A stretch of DNA of 64,000 nucleotides from an uncultured Veillonella sp. (GTDB lineage Bacteria; Bacillota; Negativicutes; Veillonellales; Veillonellaceae), in contig CAKPXN010000001.1 in NCBI GenBank assembly GCA_934202095.1, positions 81,336 through 145,335 of the forward strand, read 5' to 3'. This document shows, piece after piece, positions 18,323 to 27,072 of the stretch; positions within the stretch are counted from its first letter, which is position 1, and each line of letters begins with the position of its first letter. A program made the translations under genes and the position numbers. Below the pieces are notes generated by a model that saw nothing but the letters and a program-made list of their open reading frames with translations, did not search any database and was not told the origin of the DNA.

Positions 18323-19156
18323 CTATTCAGGTAAAGATACATCCTCTAAATTTGTTTTATCGATAGACTCAATATCACCTTTATCGCATAAATTTGCAAT
18401 ATTAGGATCAATTGGTAAACGGCTCAACAATAATAGACCATATTTTTGAAGAATTTCTTCAATATGGCTTTCACCAAAGATTTGGTAATCCTTACCATTA
18501 TCTGGACAATGGAAGTAAGAGTAGTTTTCTACTACACCGATGATAGGCACTTGCATCAAATCAGCCATTTTAACTGCTTTTTCAACAATCATGGATACCA
18601 AGTCTTGAGGGGATGTAACAATAATAATGCCATCCAATTTCAGGGATTGATATACAGTAATTGCTACGTCACCTGTTCCTGGTGGCATATCAACGAATAA
18701 ATAGTCGATATCCTTCCAAATAACATCACTGTAGAATTGTTTTACAACATTACCTAAAATAGGACCACGCCACAATACAGGATCTGTATCATTTTCAAGC
18801 AAGAGGTTTACAGACATTACATCAATGCCATATTGCTTAGTTTTAACAGGATACATACCAATTTCGTCAGCGTAAGCCTTTTCTTTGATACCAAACATCT
18901 TAGGAATGGATGGACCAGTTATATCGGCATCAAGAATACCTACTTTATAACCTTTACGAGCCATCGTTAAGGCCATCAAACTTGTAACGGAAGATTTACC
19001 TACGCCACCTTTACCGGATACAACACCGATAACATGTTTAACGGAACTCAATTCATGCAATGGAGCCGTCATATCTTGAGGCTGTTGTGCACCACCGCAA
19101 CCTGCGGATTTGGATGGACAACCGTTGCAATCACTACTGCTGCTACCGCAACCCAT
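18323..19156 (-). CDS. Mrp/NBP35-type P-loop ATPase, Fe-S cluster carrier
   Basis: This is a 277-residue Mrp/ApbC protein that binds and delivers Fe-S clusters. The N-terminus is Cys-rich (MGCGSSSSDCNGCPSKSAGC), then come Walker A GVVSGKGGVGKSS, VGILDADITGPS and VDMPPGTGD. The usual C-terminal CxxC is reduced: YFHCPDNGK keeps only the first Cys, so cluster binding may rely on the N-terminal Cys cluster or on dimerisation. A GTG three codons upstream is in frame, but AGGTG spacing favours the ATG at 19156. It has its own terminator. Confidence 0.9.
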   Translation of the reverse strand: MGCGSSSSDCNGCPSKSAGCGGAQQPQDMTAPLHELSSVKHVIGVVSGKGGVGKSSVTSLMALTMARKGYKVGILDADITGPSIPKMFGIKEKAYADEIGMYPVKTKQYGIDVMSVNLLLENDTDPVLWRGPILGNVVKQFYSDVIWKDIDYLFVDMPPGTGDVAITVYQSLKLDGIIIVTSPQDLVSMIVEKAVKMADLMQVPIIGVVENYSYFHCPDNGKDYQIFGESHIEEILQKYGLLLLSRLPIDPNIANLCDKGDIESIDKTNLEDVSLPE

Positions 19157-19346
19157 AGTAAACACCTACTTTCTTCGAGGACTTTCCTCAACAATATATA
19201 GTTAGAAAATTATTATCTCATTGTAAATATTGTTCATTGTGAAAGCTCTTTCTATAGCTAACACATTATATATTTACAGTGTTATTGTATCATGGTAGTT
19301 TAATAATTTTCAATATAGATATATTCATTAACATATCTCAAAGGAA

Positions 19347-20540
19347 TTATTCACCACAATATTCCTTTGTAAGAGCACAGAGGATTTCCATACCCTTTTC
19401 AATTTCCGGAATAGTTGGCACCGTATAGCTCAAACGGAATGCGTGACCATTTTGTACGCCATCAGCTGCAAAGGCACCACATTTAATGATGCCTACATTT
19501 TTATCCATGCACGCTTCAAAGAATTCATCACAATCAACAGTATCAGGCATTGTCATCCATGCAAACATACCACCTGTTGGTTGTGTCAAATGAACCTTGG
19601 AACTTCCCTTTTCTTTAAATACACGCATCATGGCATCACATTTAGATTTATATACCTTTCGTACATTTTCTAAATGTGCATCATAATCGATGTGGTCTAG
19701 TACGTGTGCTACCACCTTTTGTGTAACTAGTGGCATTTGTCCAGCCGTATTATTTTTAAGCGCTTGAATAGTACCGATAACATCTTCTGGTCCCAACAAG
19801 AACCCTACGCGCAAGCCTGCCGATAATGTTTTAGAATAGGATCCAGCATAGAGAACGCGGTTTTCTGTATCAAAAGATTTAAAGGTAGGTACATGTTCGC
19901 CAGCAAAACGAATTTCACCATATGGATCATCTTCATAAATGAACAAGTCATATTTAGATGCAACAGCGTAAATTTCTTTACGACGCTCTAAAGGCATGGT
20001 AATGCCTGTTGGATTTTGAAAATTTGGAATTAAATAGATATATTTCCCCTTACCGGATTGAGCTGCTTTTTCTAATTCGCTTGGAATCATACCGAACTCA
20101 TCAGTTTTGATACCGACTGCCTTAGCCCCCATATTGCGTACAGAATTGATAGCACTTGTGAAGGTATAATCATCCATGTACACTTCATCGCTAGGTTCAC
20201 ACACGGTAATTGGTACTAAGCCCAATAGTTGACCAGCCCCATTAGAAATGATTAGACCTTGGCCGTCTAAATTCATATGGTGAACTTTCGATAAACGTTG
20301 TAAGGTCAATTCTGCTAATCGCGCATCCCCTTGCATCGGACCGTATTGTAATAAACCCATAGGATTATCATGAACGATGAAATCAAAGGCATCTTCGATG
20401 ACTTTCACAGGAATTGCCTCTGGTGCGGGATTACCAATACCAAAACTGATAAATCCTGGTACACCTACACCACGTTCAAATACTTCACGGATGAAATTAG
20501 GACCTTTTAATATGACACGTTCAGGAAGTGAAAAACTCAT
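19347..20540 (-). CDS. PLP-dependent aminotransferase (class I/II, LysN/2-aminoadipate type)
   Basis: This is a 397-residue fold-type I aminotransferase. It has ISNGAGQLLGLVPITVCEPS (cofactor phosphate region), YLIPNFQNPTGITMPLERR (substrate/PLP Asn) and the PLP-lysine motif YAGSYSKTLSAGLRVGFL, followed by the C-terminal HAFRLSYTVP substrate Arg. It resembles 2-aminoadipate/aromatic aminotransferases of the MocR-like enzyme family but lacks a DNA-binding domain. The substrate is uncertain. GAGG precedes the ATG. It lies 42 nt downstream of the TVP38-family gene on the same strand and is probably co-transcribed. Confidence 0.88.
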   Translation of the reverse strand: MSFSLPERVILKGPNFIREVFERGVGVPGFISFGIGNPAPEAIPVKVIEDAFDFIVHDNPMGLLQYGPMQGDARLAELTLQRLSKVHHMNLDGQGLIISNGAGQLLGLVPITVCEPSDEVYMDDYTFTSAINSVRNMGAKAVGIKTDEFGMIPSELEKAAQSGKGKYIYLIPNFQNPTGITMPLERRKEIYAVASKYDLFIYEDDPYGEIRFAGEHVPTFKSFDTENRVLYAGSYSKTLSAGLRVGFLLGPEDVIGTIQALKNNTAGQMPLVTQKVVAHVLDHIDYDAHLENVRKVYKSKCDAMMRVFKEKGSSKVHLTQPTGGMFAWMTMPDTVDCDEFFEACMDKNVGIIKCGAFAADGVQNGHAFRLSYTVPTIPEIEKGMEILCALTKEYCGE

Positions 20541-20582
20541 AGTATCGCCTCTTTTATTTTAACTACATAGAATTACATTTTA

Positions 20583-21320
20583 TTAAGCATTAGGATCATG
20601 TTCTCGTTCTGCATTACGCTTATTAATATAGCGTTTGTATACCTTCCACAAAATGAAATATACAATGGCTGCTACGACGACAATAATACCTAGGCGCCCC
20701 ATATTTTCTTGAAAATTGACAATATCTGTGCCAATAGCAACTTCAAGGGCTGTAGACGGGAATTTACCAATTAAATTGGCCAAGATGTAGTCACGCGGTT
20801 TAATCTTACTGATAGCCCCTAGCGCAGTGATGACACCAGATGGAAAATAAGGTAATGATCTAGCAAACAACATAACTACAAAACCATTGTTACCGGAGAA
20901 ATCGTCAACCTTCATCAATGTGGTACTCTTAGAAATTAGCTTATCCGCCGCATCTCGTAAGAAATAACGCATAATGTAAAAGCTGATAACTACCCCAATA
21001 GTTTCAGCGAGCCAGGAAATAATAATGCCAGGCCACATGCCAAACACGAGACCATTCGCTGTGGAAATAAAGATAGATGGCAAAAAGCCTACAGCATTGA
21101 CAAAAATATCAAGGAGCATACTCACCACCATGGCCATAGGCCCATAGCCTTGAATATACTCAGCAATTTCCTCCATAGAACCGCTCGTAGCTAAATGCCA
21201 CATAGTTGGGTAAAATGTTGGATCTACAATATTAATGATGATAAGTAATACGACAAATAATACGCCCGCTATTACCTGCACCAAGCCTTCACCAGAAGGC
21301 GAAAATTTTCGTTCTTTCAT
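20583..21320 (-). CDS. TVP38/TMEM64 (VTT domain) membrane protein
   Basis: This is a 245-residue membrane protein with one N-terminal helix, then the VTT/SNARE-associated core: GFLPSIFISTANGLVFGMWP, EtiGVVISFYIMRYFLRD and LFARSLPYFPSGVITALGAI (the F-x-R...P-x-x-P element), then a C-terminal helix and basic tail. Relatives act in lipid handling or envelope homeostasis (DedA superfamily, phospholipid scramblase-like). A specific role here is unknown. GAGGT precedes the ATG. It is divergent from the lipoprotein gene at 21421 and probably leads the aminotransferase gene. Confidence 0.85.
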   Translation of the reverse strand: MKERKFSPSGEGLVQVIAGVLFVVLLIIINIVDPTFYPTMWHLATSGSMEEIAEYIQGYGPMAMVVSMLLDIFVNAVGFLPSIFISTANGLVFGMWPGIIISWLAETIGVVISFYIMRYFLRDAADKLISKSTTLMKVDDFSGNNGFVVMLFARSLPYFPSGVITALGAISKIKPRDYILANLIGKFPSTALEVAIGTDIVNFQENMGRLGIIVVVAAIVYFILWKVYKRYINKRNAEREHDPNA

Positions 21321-21420
21321 AGTTACCTCGTTTAATAAAAAACTAGTACTATTATATCATGTAAATAATCAATAAATATGATATTATTAACATATATCTA
21401 TTTAATTTTGGAGTGGAAAA

Positions 21421-21975
21421 ATGAATTTCTTAAAAAAATTACTAATTTTGTTTCTTTTTATTATTTCATGCTCTAATACTTCATCCGCAATTAACTTGCA
21501 CGATTTACGTAATGATATCAATATATTACAGGTATTGAGCTCAGATAATAACGATTACTATATTGATAAAAAATCAACAAAACAAATTAATTCTGGCTCT
21601 GATGATACTACAATACGCTCTATAGTTTATATAGTTAATTATGATAATGCAGAAATTTATGAAATTCATATTGACTATACATACAACCCTTTTCTAAGTT
21701 ACTATCAACTAGCCAAAGAGAAAACTCCTCCAAATAACCTTATATCACAAAAAATAATAGATGAGATATTAGAAGAAAAAAAAGTTGTTTCTGGTATTAC
21801 ATCACAAACAATTAGAGAAATAGTATATAGCTTTGATGGACGTGTTTTATTTTCAGAAACACTACCCAAAACACTTAGGTTTGATAAATTTGGAACTCCT
21901 AGTTATTTACTTGGAGATAAGCTATATTCAATAATTTTTAATATCACATATGACAATATATACGATGCTATTTAA
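21421..21975 (+). CDS. Putative exported lipoprotein, uncharacterised
   Basis: This is a 184-residue product starting MNFLKKLLILFLFIISCSNT: a short basic N-terminus, a hydrophobic core and a lipobox-like IISC, so probably a lipoprotein exported through Sec. The mature part has no domain I recognise. It is Asn/Asp/Ile/Tyr-rich and noticeably more AT-rich than its neighbours, which may indicate recent acquisition. GGAGTGG precedes the ATG. It is followed 18 nt later by the thioesterase gene on the same strand, so they could share a transcript. Confidence 0.7.
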   Translation: MNFLKKLLILFLFIISCSNTSSAINLHDLRNDINILQVLSSDNNDYYIDKKSTKQINSGSDDTTIRSIVYIVNYDNAEIYEIHIDYTYNPFLSYYQLAKEKTPPNNLISQKIIDEILEEKKVVSGITSQTIREIVYSFDGRVLFSETLPKTLRFDKFGTPSYLLGDKLYSIIFNITYDNIYDAI

Positions 21976-21993
21976 ATAGAAAGAAGGTATATT

Positions 21994-22386
21994 ATGATAC
22001 AAATCGGTCAATCTGCCATAGCGACAATAACAGTTACAGAATCTAATATTGCCAAAACAATGAAGTCTGGTTCTCTTGAAGTATTCGCTACTCCTGCTAT
22101 GTGTGCACTTATGGAAGAAGCTGCACAAGCAGCAGTACAACCAGAATTAAACGACGGTGAAGGCACGGTAGGCATCTCCCTATCGATTAGCCATGATGCC
22201 CCTTCCCCAATGGGTGCTACCATTACGGCTACTGCTACAGTAACAGCTGTGGAAGGCCGTAAAATCTCCTTTGCCATCGAAGCATCCGATGGTGTTGGTG
22301 TCATCGGTAAAGGCACACATGAACGATTCGTCATTAACAACGAAAAATTTATGTCTAAAGTTAATGCACGAAAAGCATCAAACTAA
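21994..22386 (+). CDS. FlK-like hotdog-fold thioesterase
   Basis: This is a 130-residue protein with the hotdog fold of the fluoroacetyl-CoA thioesterase (FlK)-like family. It has the N-terminal VTESNIAKTMKSGSLEVFAT, MCALMEEAAQAAVQPEL (with the catalytic-type Glu on the central helix), GTVGISLSISHDAPSPMGAT and a C-terminal GVIGKGTHERFVIN. Such proteins hydrolyse small acyl-CoA esters, though the true substrate here is unknown. AGAAAGAAGG precedes the ATG. It is followed by a strong bidirectional terminator shared with ilvE. Confidence 0.85.
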   Translation: MIQIGQSAIATITVTESNIAKTMKSGSLEVFATPAMCALMEEAAQAAVQPELNDGEGTVGISLSISHDAPSPMGATITATATVTAVEGRKISFAIEASDGVGVIGKGTHERFVINNEKFMSKVNARKASN

Positions 22387-22420
22387 ATAGACCGATTCAA
22401 TAAAATAATTTCATAAACAC

Positions 22421-22456
22421 AAACATCCTCCACAATCGTCTGATTATGGAGGATGT
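22421..22456. terminator. Bidirectional terminator between thioesterase and ilvE
   Basis: Stem AACATCCTCCA/TGGAGGATGTT around a 13-nt loop, flanked by A-run and T-run, serving the converging genes on both strands. Confidence 0.85.
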
Positions 22457-22489
22457 TTTCATATTATATTCTTTTATATGACTAAAAGA

Positions 22490-23512
22490 TTAGCAAATCT
22501 TAACTACCCAGCCTTCTGGAGCTTCGATTTCGCCATGTTGGATACCAAGTAATGTATCATATAATTTTTTAGTTACAGGGCCCATATCATCCATGCCAGC
22601 TGGTACATTAATAGTGCCTTCTGGCGTATCGATTTGACCTACTGGAGAAATAACCGCTGCTGTACCGCAAAGACCGATTTCTGCAAAGTCTTTTAATTCA
22701 TCTTTATGAACAGGGCGATGTTCTACTTTCATACCAAGATAATGTTCTGCTACATACATCAAAGAACGACGTGTAATGGATGGCAAGATGCTATCGGATT
22801 TAGGTGTTACCAATGCACCATCTTTAGAAATGAAGATGAAGTTAGCACCACCAGTTTCTTCTACATGAGTACGTGTAGCCGCATCAAGATACATATTTTC
22901 AGCATAACCTTTTGCATGTGCATCAGTGATAGCATATAAGCTCATAGCATAGTTAAGACCAGCTTTGATGTGACCAGTACCATGAGGAGCTGCACGGTCA
23001 AAATCAGTAACACGGATTTTGATTGGTTTTGCGCCACCTTTAAAGTAAGGGCCTACTGGTGTAGTAAATACACGGAATTGATATTCGTCAGCTGGTTTTA
23101 CACCGATAACGGAGTTAGTACCCATCATGTAAGGACGAATATATAGGCTTGCACCATGACCATAAGGAGGTACAAAATCTTTATTAGCTTTTACTACTTC
23201 TTTAACAGCTTCAAGGAAACGACCTTCAGGTAATGTAGGCATTACGAGGCGTTCACAAGATTGATTTAAACGTTCAGCGTTTAGATCAGGACGGAAACAT
23301 ACGATGTGACCATCTTTAGTATAGTATGCTTTCAAACCTTCGAATACAGTTTGTGCATATTGGAATACACCTGCACATTCATTAAGGACAACGTTAGCAT
23401 CTGTAATTAAACCGCCTTCATCCCATTTACCATCTTTATATGTAGTCAAATAACGATAATCGGTTTCTACATAACCAAAACCGAGATTATCCCAATCAAT
23501 ATTCTTACTCAT
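22490..23512 (-). CDS. ilvE: Branched-chain amino acid aminotransferase
   Basis: This is a 340-residue fold-type IV PLP enzyme. It contains GVFQYAQTVFEGLKAY, the SLYIRPYMMGT substrate segment, HIKAGLNYAMSLYA (PLP-lysine region) and VEETGGANFIFI, typical of the longer BCAT subgroup. It interconverts Leu/Ile/Val with their 2-oxo acids using glutamate/2-oxoglutarate. The frame extends 5 codons further, but GGAGG lies 8 nt before the ATG at 23512 (MSKNID). It lies 43 nt downstream of an uncharacterised 401-codon gene, and no leucine/isoleucine leader or T-box is visible. Confidence 0.93.
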   Translation of the reverse strand: MSKNIDWDNLGFGYVETDYRYLTTYKDGKWDEGGLITDANVVLNECAGVFQYAQTVFEGLKAYYTKDGHIVCFRPDLNAERLNQSCERLVMPTLPEGRFLEAVKEVVKANKDFVPPYGHGASLYIRPYMMGTNSVIGVKPADEYQFRVFTTPVGPYFKGGAKPIKIRVTDFDRAAPHGTGHIKAGLNYAMSLYAITDAHAKGYAENMYLDAATRTHVEETGGANFIFISKDGALVTPKSDSILPSITRRSLMYVAEHYLGMKVEHRPVHKDELKDFAEIGLCGTAAVISPVGQIDTPEGTINVPAGMDDMGPVTKKLYDTLLGIQHGEIEAPEGWVVKIC

Positions 23513-23555
23513 AACAATGACCTCCATGCATATTAATATACTAATAATCTTAACA

Positions 23556-24761
23556 CTATGAGCAAGTTATTTCAACACATTCTATAGAGGTTAGAAGTTT
23601 ATCTATAATAAACTTAGTGCGATTTAAATCATACGGTACATCATAACGCGTATGATATGAAATAGATTCTACGCGTCCAGTACGAACCATATTATCTGGT
23701 CCAAAAGGAACTTTTACAATATCCCCTTCATATATATCGTTTCTATCTGTACGATAATAAAACTCTTGGCCAACCTTAAAAATATATACAGAACAATACG
23801 TATATACTTTCCTATCAGATATATGATTGGATTGTAAAAACTCTTGTAAAGATTTGTCTCTTGTATGAGCACGTATAAAACTAATTAGATTTTTATACCA
23901 AGCGGGCACATACTGATTAATTATATTTCCTATAAACAATGTATCCTCTTTATGCGCCCATTTAATACGTACTGTCACGATACCACCACGAGCAGGGTCA
24001 TTATCACTTTCATGAGTTTCACCAAGACTAAAGGAATCTAGACTATATAGCGTTTCGCCAATATGAAAGTCAATATCTTGCTTCAATTGATGAATCATTT
24101 GATTATCTACATACTCGCTGTGACTATGGCTCGACTGTCCAAATTGCTTACTTTTACAATCAATGGAAATAGACGACTGATTCCAATTAAAGCTCAACGT
24201 ATTTATATCACCATATTCTTGGTATATATTTTTTTGCACTTCAATATGAATCTCCTGTATTCGATCTTTTTCCCGATTTCCATCAAACAAAAGTAATGTA
24301 GGCGTACCTAAAATTTGTCTAAACAGTATAGACATGGCCCGCATGTCATTATCAAAAGGGAATTCATATGTGAACTCTTGTCCCTCAGTATTGACGAGCT
24401 GCACTTGAACAGCACACTCCTCCTCATCATATAGGACAATATCATCAGAAAATCTATACCTCATAAGCTCTAATAGATATTGTTTTTGAGCCGTCTCAAT
24501 TGAGTACTCCGTAGTAGTGAAGGATTCTATTTTACCCTCTACAGGTTTCGAGATATGCTCCCATTTAATACCATAGGTAACACTAATGGTTTCCTTAATA
24601 GAAATATGTTGTATCTCTTCAATATAGTAATCTTTACGATTAAATTTCACTTCGTTTGGAACGCCATCTGGTAAATCCCCATACCAACTACCCGTACTTA
24701 TAATATCGCAAGATGCTACGGTACCTACAAATTCATCTGTCACATTTCTATGCATATACAT
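23556..24761 (-). CDS. Uncharacterised 401-residue protein
   Basis: This is a soluble, acidic protein with no signal peptide or membrane segment, and I do not recognise its family. It is rich in beta-strand-like alternation (ISVTYGIKWEHISKPVEGKI; VTVRIKWAHKEDTLFIGNII), with a repeated 'IKW' context that hints at two related beta domains. The C-terminal part has EFYYRTDRNDIYEGDIVKVP followed by FGPDNMVRTGRVESI, which resembles a small barrel of the 'GD-x-V-x-VPFG' kind. AAAGGAGGAG precedes the ATG. It is upstream of ilvE on the same strand and divergent from the FAH gene. Confidence 0.7.
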   Translation of the reverse strand: MYMHRNVTDEFVGTVASCDIISTGSWYGDLPDGVPNEVKFNRKDYYIEEIQHISIKETISVTYGIKWEHISKPVEGKIESFTTTEYSIETAQKQYLLELMRYRFSDDIVLYDEEECAVQVQLVNTEGQEFTYEFPFDNDMRAMSILFRQILGTPTLLLFDGNREKDRIQEIHIEVQKNIYQEYGDINTLSFNWNQSSISIDCKSKQFGQSSHSHSEYVDNQMIHQLKQDIDFHIGETLYSLDSFSLGETHESDNDPARGGIVTVRIKWAHKEDTLFIGNIINQYVPAWYKNLISFIRAHTRDKSLQEFLQSNHISDRKVYTYCSVYIFKVGQEFYYRTDRNDIYEGDIVKVPFGPDNMVRTGRVESISYHTRYDVPYDLNRTKFIIDKLLTSIECVEITCS

Positions 24762-24911
24762 AGGAACTCCTCCTTTTATTACTTTTTAAAAGTATATCAA
24801 ATAGGATGTGACAAAAATGCCTCTATATAATTATTTCGTCAAAATTATTCTTTACATACCAATTTATATTATAATAAACTTAATGTCCTAATGTGTAAGG
24901 AGGTATCGCTC

Positions 24912-25577
24912 ATGAAAGAATCTACTAAACATAAACTAATCCCAAATCTTAAAAATATCATTTGTATAGGCCTTAATTATGCGGACCATATTGCTGAAAC
25001 CAGTCTTGCTACACATGATTTTCCAGAAATCTTTATGAAAACTACAAATGCTCTAGCTAGCAACCATGATACGATTACCATTGAAAATGAATCATTACAT
25101 TACGATTACGAAGGGGAACTCGTTATAGTCATTGGTAAAGCAGGCAAAAATATTCCTCGTGACAAAGCTAAAGAACATATCTTAGGCTATACCATAGGTA
25201 ATGACGTATCAGCGCGCGCTTTACAATTTAGAGGCTCTCAATGGATTCTTGGCAAATCGCTAGATAACTTTGCTCCTATTGGCCCTATTATCGTAACACC
25301 TGACGAATTTGATTTTGACAATGCTACCATTACAACGACAGTCAATGGAGAGGTTCGTCAACAAGCCCAATTACAACAAATGCTGTTTAAGCCGGATGCG
25401 ATTATCGAATTTGTATCTCAGTATATTACACTACAAGAAGGTGACATCATCTTTACTGGTACACCTAGTGGCGTTGTACTCGGTAAAAATGAAGAACGAT
25501 ATGGTTGGCTAAAATCAGGTGATACAGTATCTATTACAATTAATGGTATTGGTACATTAGTAAATCAATTTAAATAA
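24912..25577 (+). CDS. Fumarylacetoacetate hydrolase (FAH) family enzyme
   Basis: This is a 221-residue single-domain FAH protein. It has CIGLNYADHIAE, the metal-binding HYDYEGELVIVIGK (Glu-x-Glu), YTIGNDVSARALQFR, WILGKSLDNFAPIGP and IFTGTPSGVVLGK. Members hydrolyse or decarboxylate 2-oxo acids such as acylpyruvates or oxaloacetate with Mg2+ or Mn2+. An oxaloacetate-related role is possible but not shown. AAGGAGG precedes the ATG at 24912, so the 7 codons upstream in the open frame are not used. A strong terminator follows. Confidence 0.9.
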   Translation: MKESTKHKLIPNLKNIICIGLNYADHIAETSLATHDFPEIFMKTTNALASNHDTITIENESLHYDYEGELVIVIGKAGKNIPRDKAKEHILGYTIGNDVSARALQFRGSQWILGKSLDNFAPIGPIIVTPDEFDFDNATITTTVNGEVRQQAQLQQMLFKPDAIIEFVSQYITLQEGDIIFTGTPSGVVLGKNEERYGWLKSGDTVSITINGIGTLVNQFK

Positions 25578-25610
25578 TTTCCCGAATAAATAAATAACCT
25601 ATATATACCA

Positions 25611-25656
25611 AAAGAGATTACCTATGATGTGTCTATCCATCATGAGTAATCTCTTT
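25611..25656. terminator. Bidirectional terminator between FAH gene and ogt
   Basis: Stem AAAGAGATTAC-ct-ATGATG with CATCAT-ga-GTAATCTCTTT, with T-runs on both strands. Confidence 0.85.
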
Positions 25657-25705
25657 CTTCTTTTTTATAAATCTATTTAAATATGATTTTACAATCTAAT
25701 ATGTA

Positions 25706-26203
25706 CTATTTATGTTCCACCTCAAGATCGAGCATATATTTCTTACGTTCAATACCGCCCGCATATCCTGTCAATTTACCATTACTACCAACCACACGAT
25801 GACACGGCACAATGATAGATATAGGATTATGTCCTACAGCCCCTCCTACAGCTTGAGCAGAGAATGTTTCTTTGCCTTGTTTTTCAGCAATCTTCTTACC
25901 TATTTCTCCATAAGTTGTCGTTTCACCATAAGGAATGGTTTGTAATATAGACCATACAGATTTACGGAATTCTGTTCCTTCAAGTTGTATTGGTGGTGTA
26001 ATAAACGGTTTTTGTCCTTTAAAATATTGATCTAGCCACATAATGGTCACTTCAAAAGGGCCTGTTTTTTGTTCAATATACTCCGCATCATCATAACTAG
26101 GTGCATGAGCTTCATCAACGAAAAATAAATCTGTTAAATACGTTAATGTACCAAGCATTATCATCGTTCCTAACGGGCTTTCATAGGTGTATTTATAATT
26201 CAT
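25706..26203 (-). CDS. ogt: Methylated-DNA-[protein]-cysteine S-methyltransferase
   Basis: This is a 165-residue O6-alkylguanine repair protein. The C-terminal helix-turn-helix (FRKSVWSILQTIPYGETTTYGEIG) is followed by the acceptor motif VPCHRVVGSNGKLTGYAGG, Cys being the alkyl acceptor. The N-terminal RNase H-like segment is short, as in Ogt/MGT, with no Ada domain. It repairs O6-methylguanine by suicide transfer. It is the third gene after the macrodomain and sirtuin genes on the same strand, with only 17 nt from the sirtuin stop, so it is likely co-transcribed. Confidence 0.93.
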   Translation of the reverse strand: MNYKYTYESPLGTMIMLGTLTYLTDLFFVDEAHAPSYDDAEYIEQKTGPFEVTIMWLDQYFKGQKPFITPPIQLEGTEFRKSVWSILQTIPYGETTTYGEIGKKIAEKQGKETFSAQAVGGAVGHNPISIIVPCHRVVGSNGKLTGYAGGIERKKYMLDLEVEHK

Positions 26204-26220
26204 AGTACATTAACTCCTTC

Positions 26221-27072
26221 TTAAGCTAACAAATCATTCAAAACTTTTTTAATATCATCATTAAATGATACAGTATTTTTATGAATTTCAAAAGGTATAG
26301 GTTGCTCTTCCATATTAATTGGTACATACAAAGCATCTATATTGTCATGGGCCATACGCATAAATGGATACTTAATAATCATCGGTGTATTATAACCAAC
26401 ACCCAATTCTAACAGTATAATTTTCTTATCTCTATAGCTCTCTATAAATGTAGCATATCTATCTTGTGCCGCATACCAACCCTCATCTTGTACAAAGTTG
26501 CCATCAATACGCAAATTCATCGTCATCAATTCACCACATCTAGGACAATGAGGAATTAATTCTGTAGGAATTTTCATATCCTTTTGTTCCCTTACCATAC
26601 GCCGAACTTGTTCTTCATTATCATAAGTCTTTTGATGACATGGCTCAGAACACTGCCATAATCCATAATCACCTTGCATATAATAAAATCTATTTTTATC
26701 TACTCCGGCTAATTGCATTTGATGATCTACATTTGTAGTAATTACAAAATAATTCTTATCTTGTAATAATTTCATCAGATGAACATAAAGCTCACCTACC
26801 GGAACATCATATCGGTTGTAATTAATATGACGACTCCACCACGCCCAATACTCTTCCATACTTTCAAACGAATAAAATCCACCAGAATATATATCTGTTA
26901 TACCATATTTTTTATGAAAGTCATCAAAGTATTTATGAAAGCGTTCACCACTATAAGAAAACCCAGCTGCAGTGGACATACCTGCCCCAATCCCTACGAG
27001 TACCGCATCAGCCGTATTCAAAAATTCTTTCACACGTTCTATATTATCCCAATAATTTGTTGTAGATGTCAT
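26221..27072 (-). CDS. SirTM-like class M sirtuin (putative protein ADP-ribosyltransferase)
   Basis: This is a 283-residue Sir2-fold protein. The NAD loop GIGAGMSTAAGFSY (28-40) is intact, but the catalytic region reads TTNVDHQ (112-118) instead of the TQNIDGLH of deacetylases. This is the pattern of SirTM enzymes, which ADP-ribosylate rather than deacetylate. Four zinc-ligand cysteines are at about 141, 145, 176 and 179. It overlaps the macrodomain gene by 29 nt, and SirTM-macrodomain pairs are known from Staphylococcus and Streptococcus (established for the family). In those species the operon also carries a lipoylated GcvH-L target and a lipoate ligase, neither of which is seen here. AGGATAT precedes the ATG. 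The target is therefore unknown. Confidence 0.82.
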   Translation of the reverse strand: MTSTTNYWDNIERVKEFLNTADAVLVGIGAGMSTAAGFSYSGERFHKYFDDFHKKYGITDIYSGGFYSFESMEEYWAWWSRHINYNRYDVPVGELYVHLMKLLQDKNYFVITTNVDHQMQLAGVDKNRFYYMQGDYGLWQCSEPCHQKTYDNEEQVRRMVREQKDMKIPTELIPHCPRCGELMTMNLRIDGNFVQDEGWYAAQDRYATFIESYRDKKIILLELGVGYNTPMIIKYPFMRMAHDNIDALYVPINMEEQPIPFEIHKNTVSFNDDIKKVLNDLLA

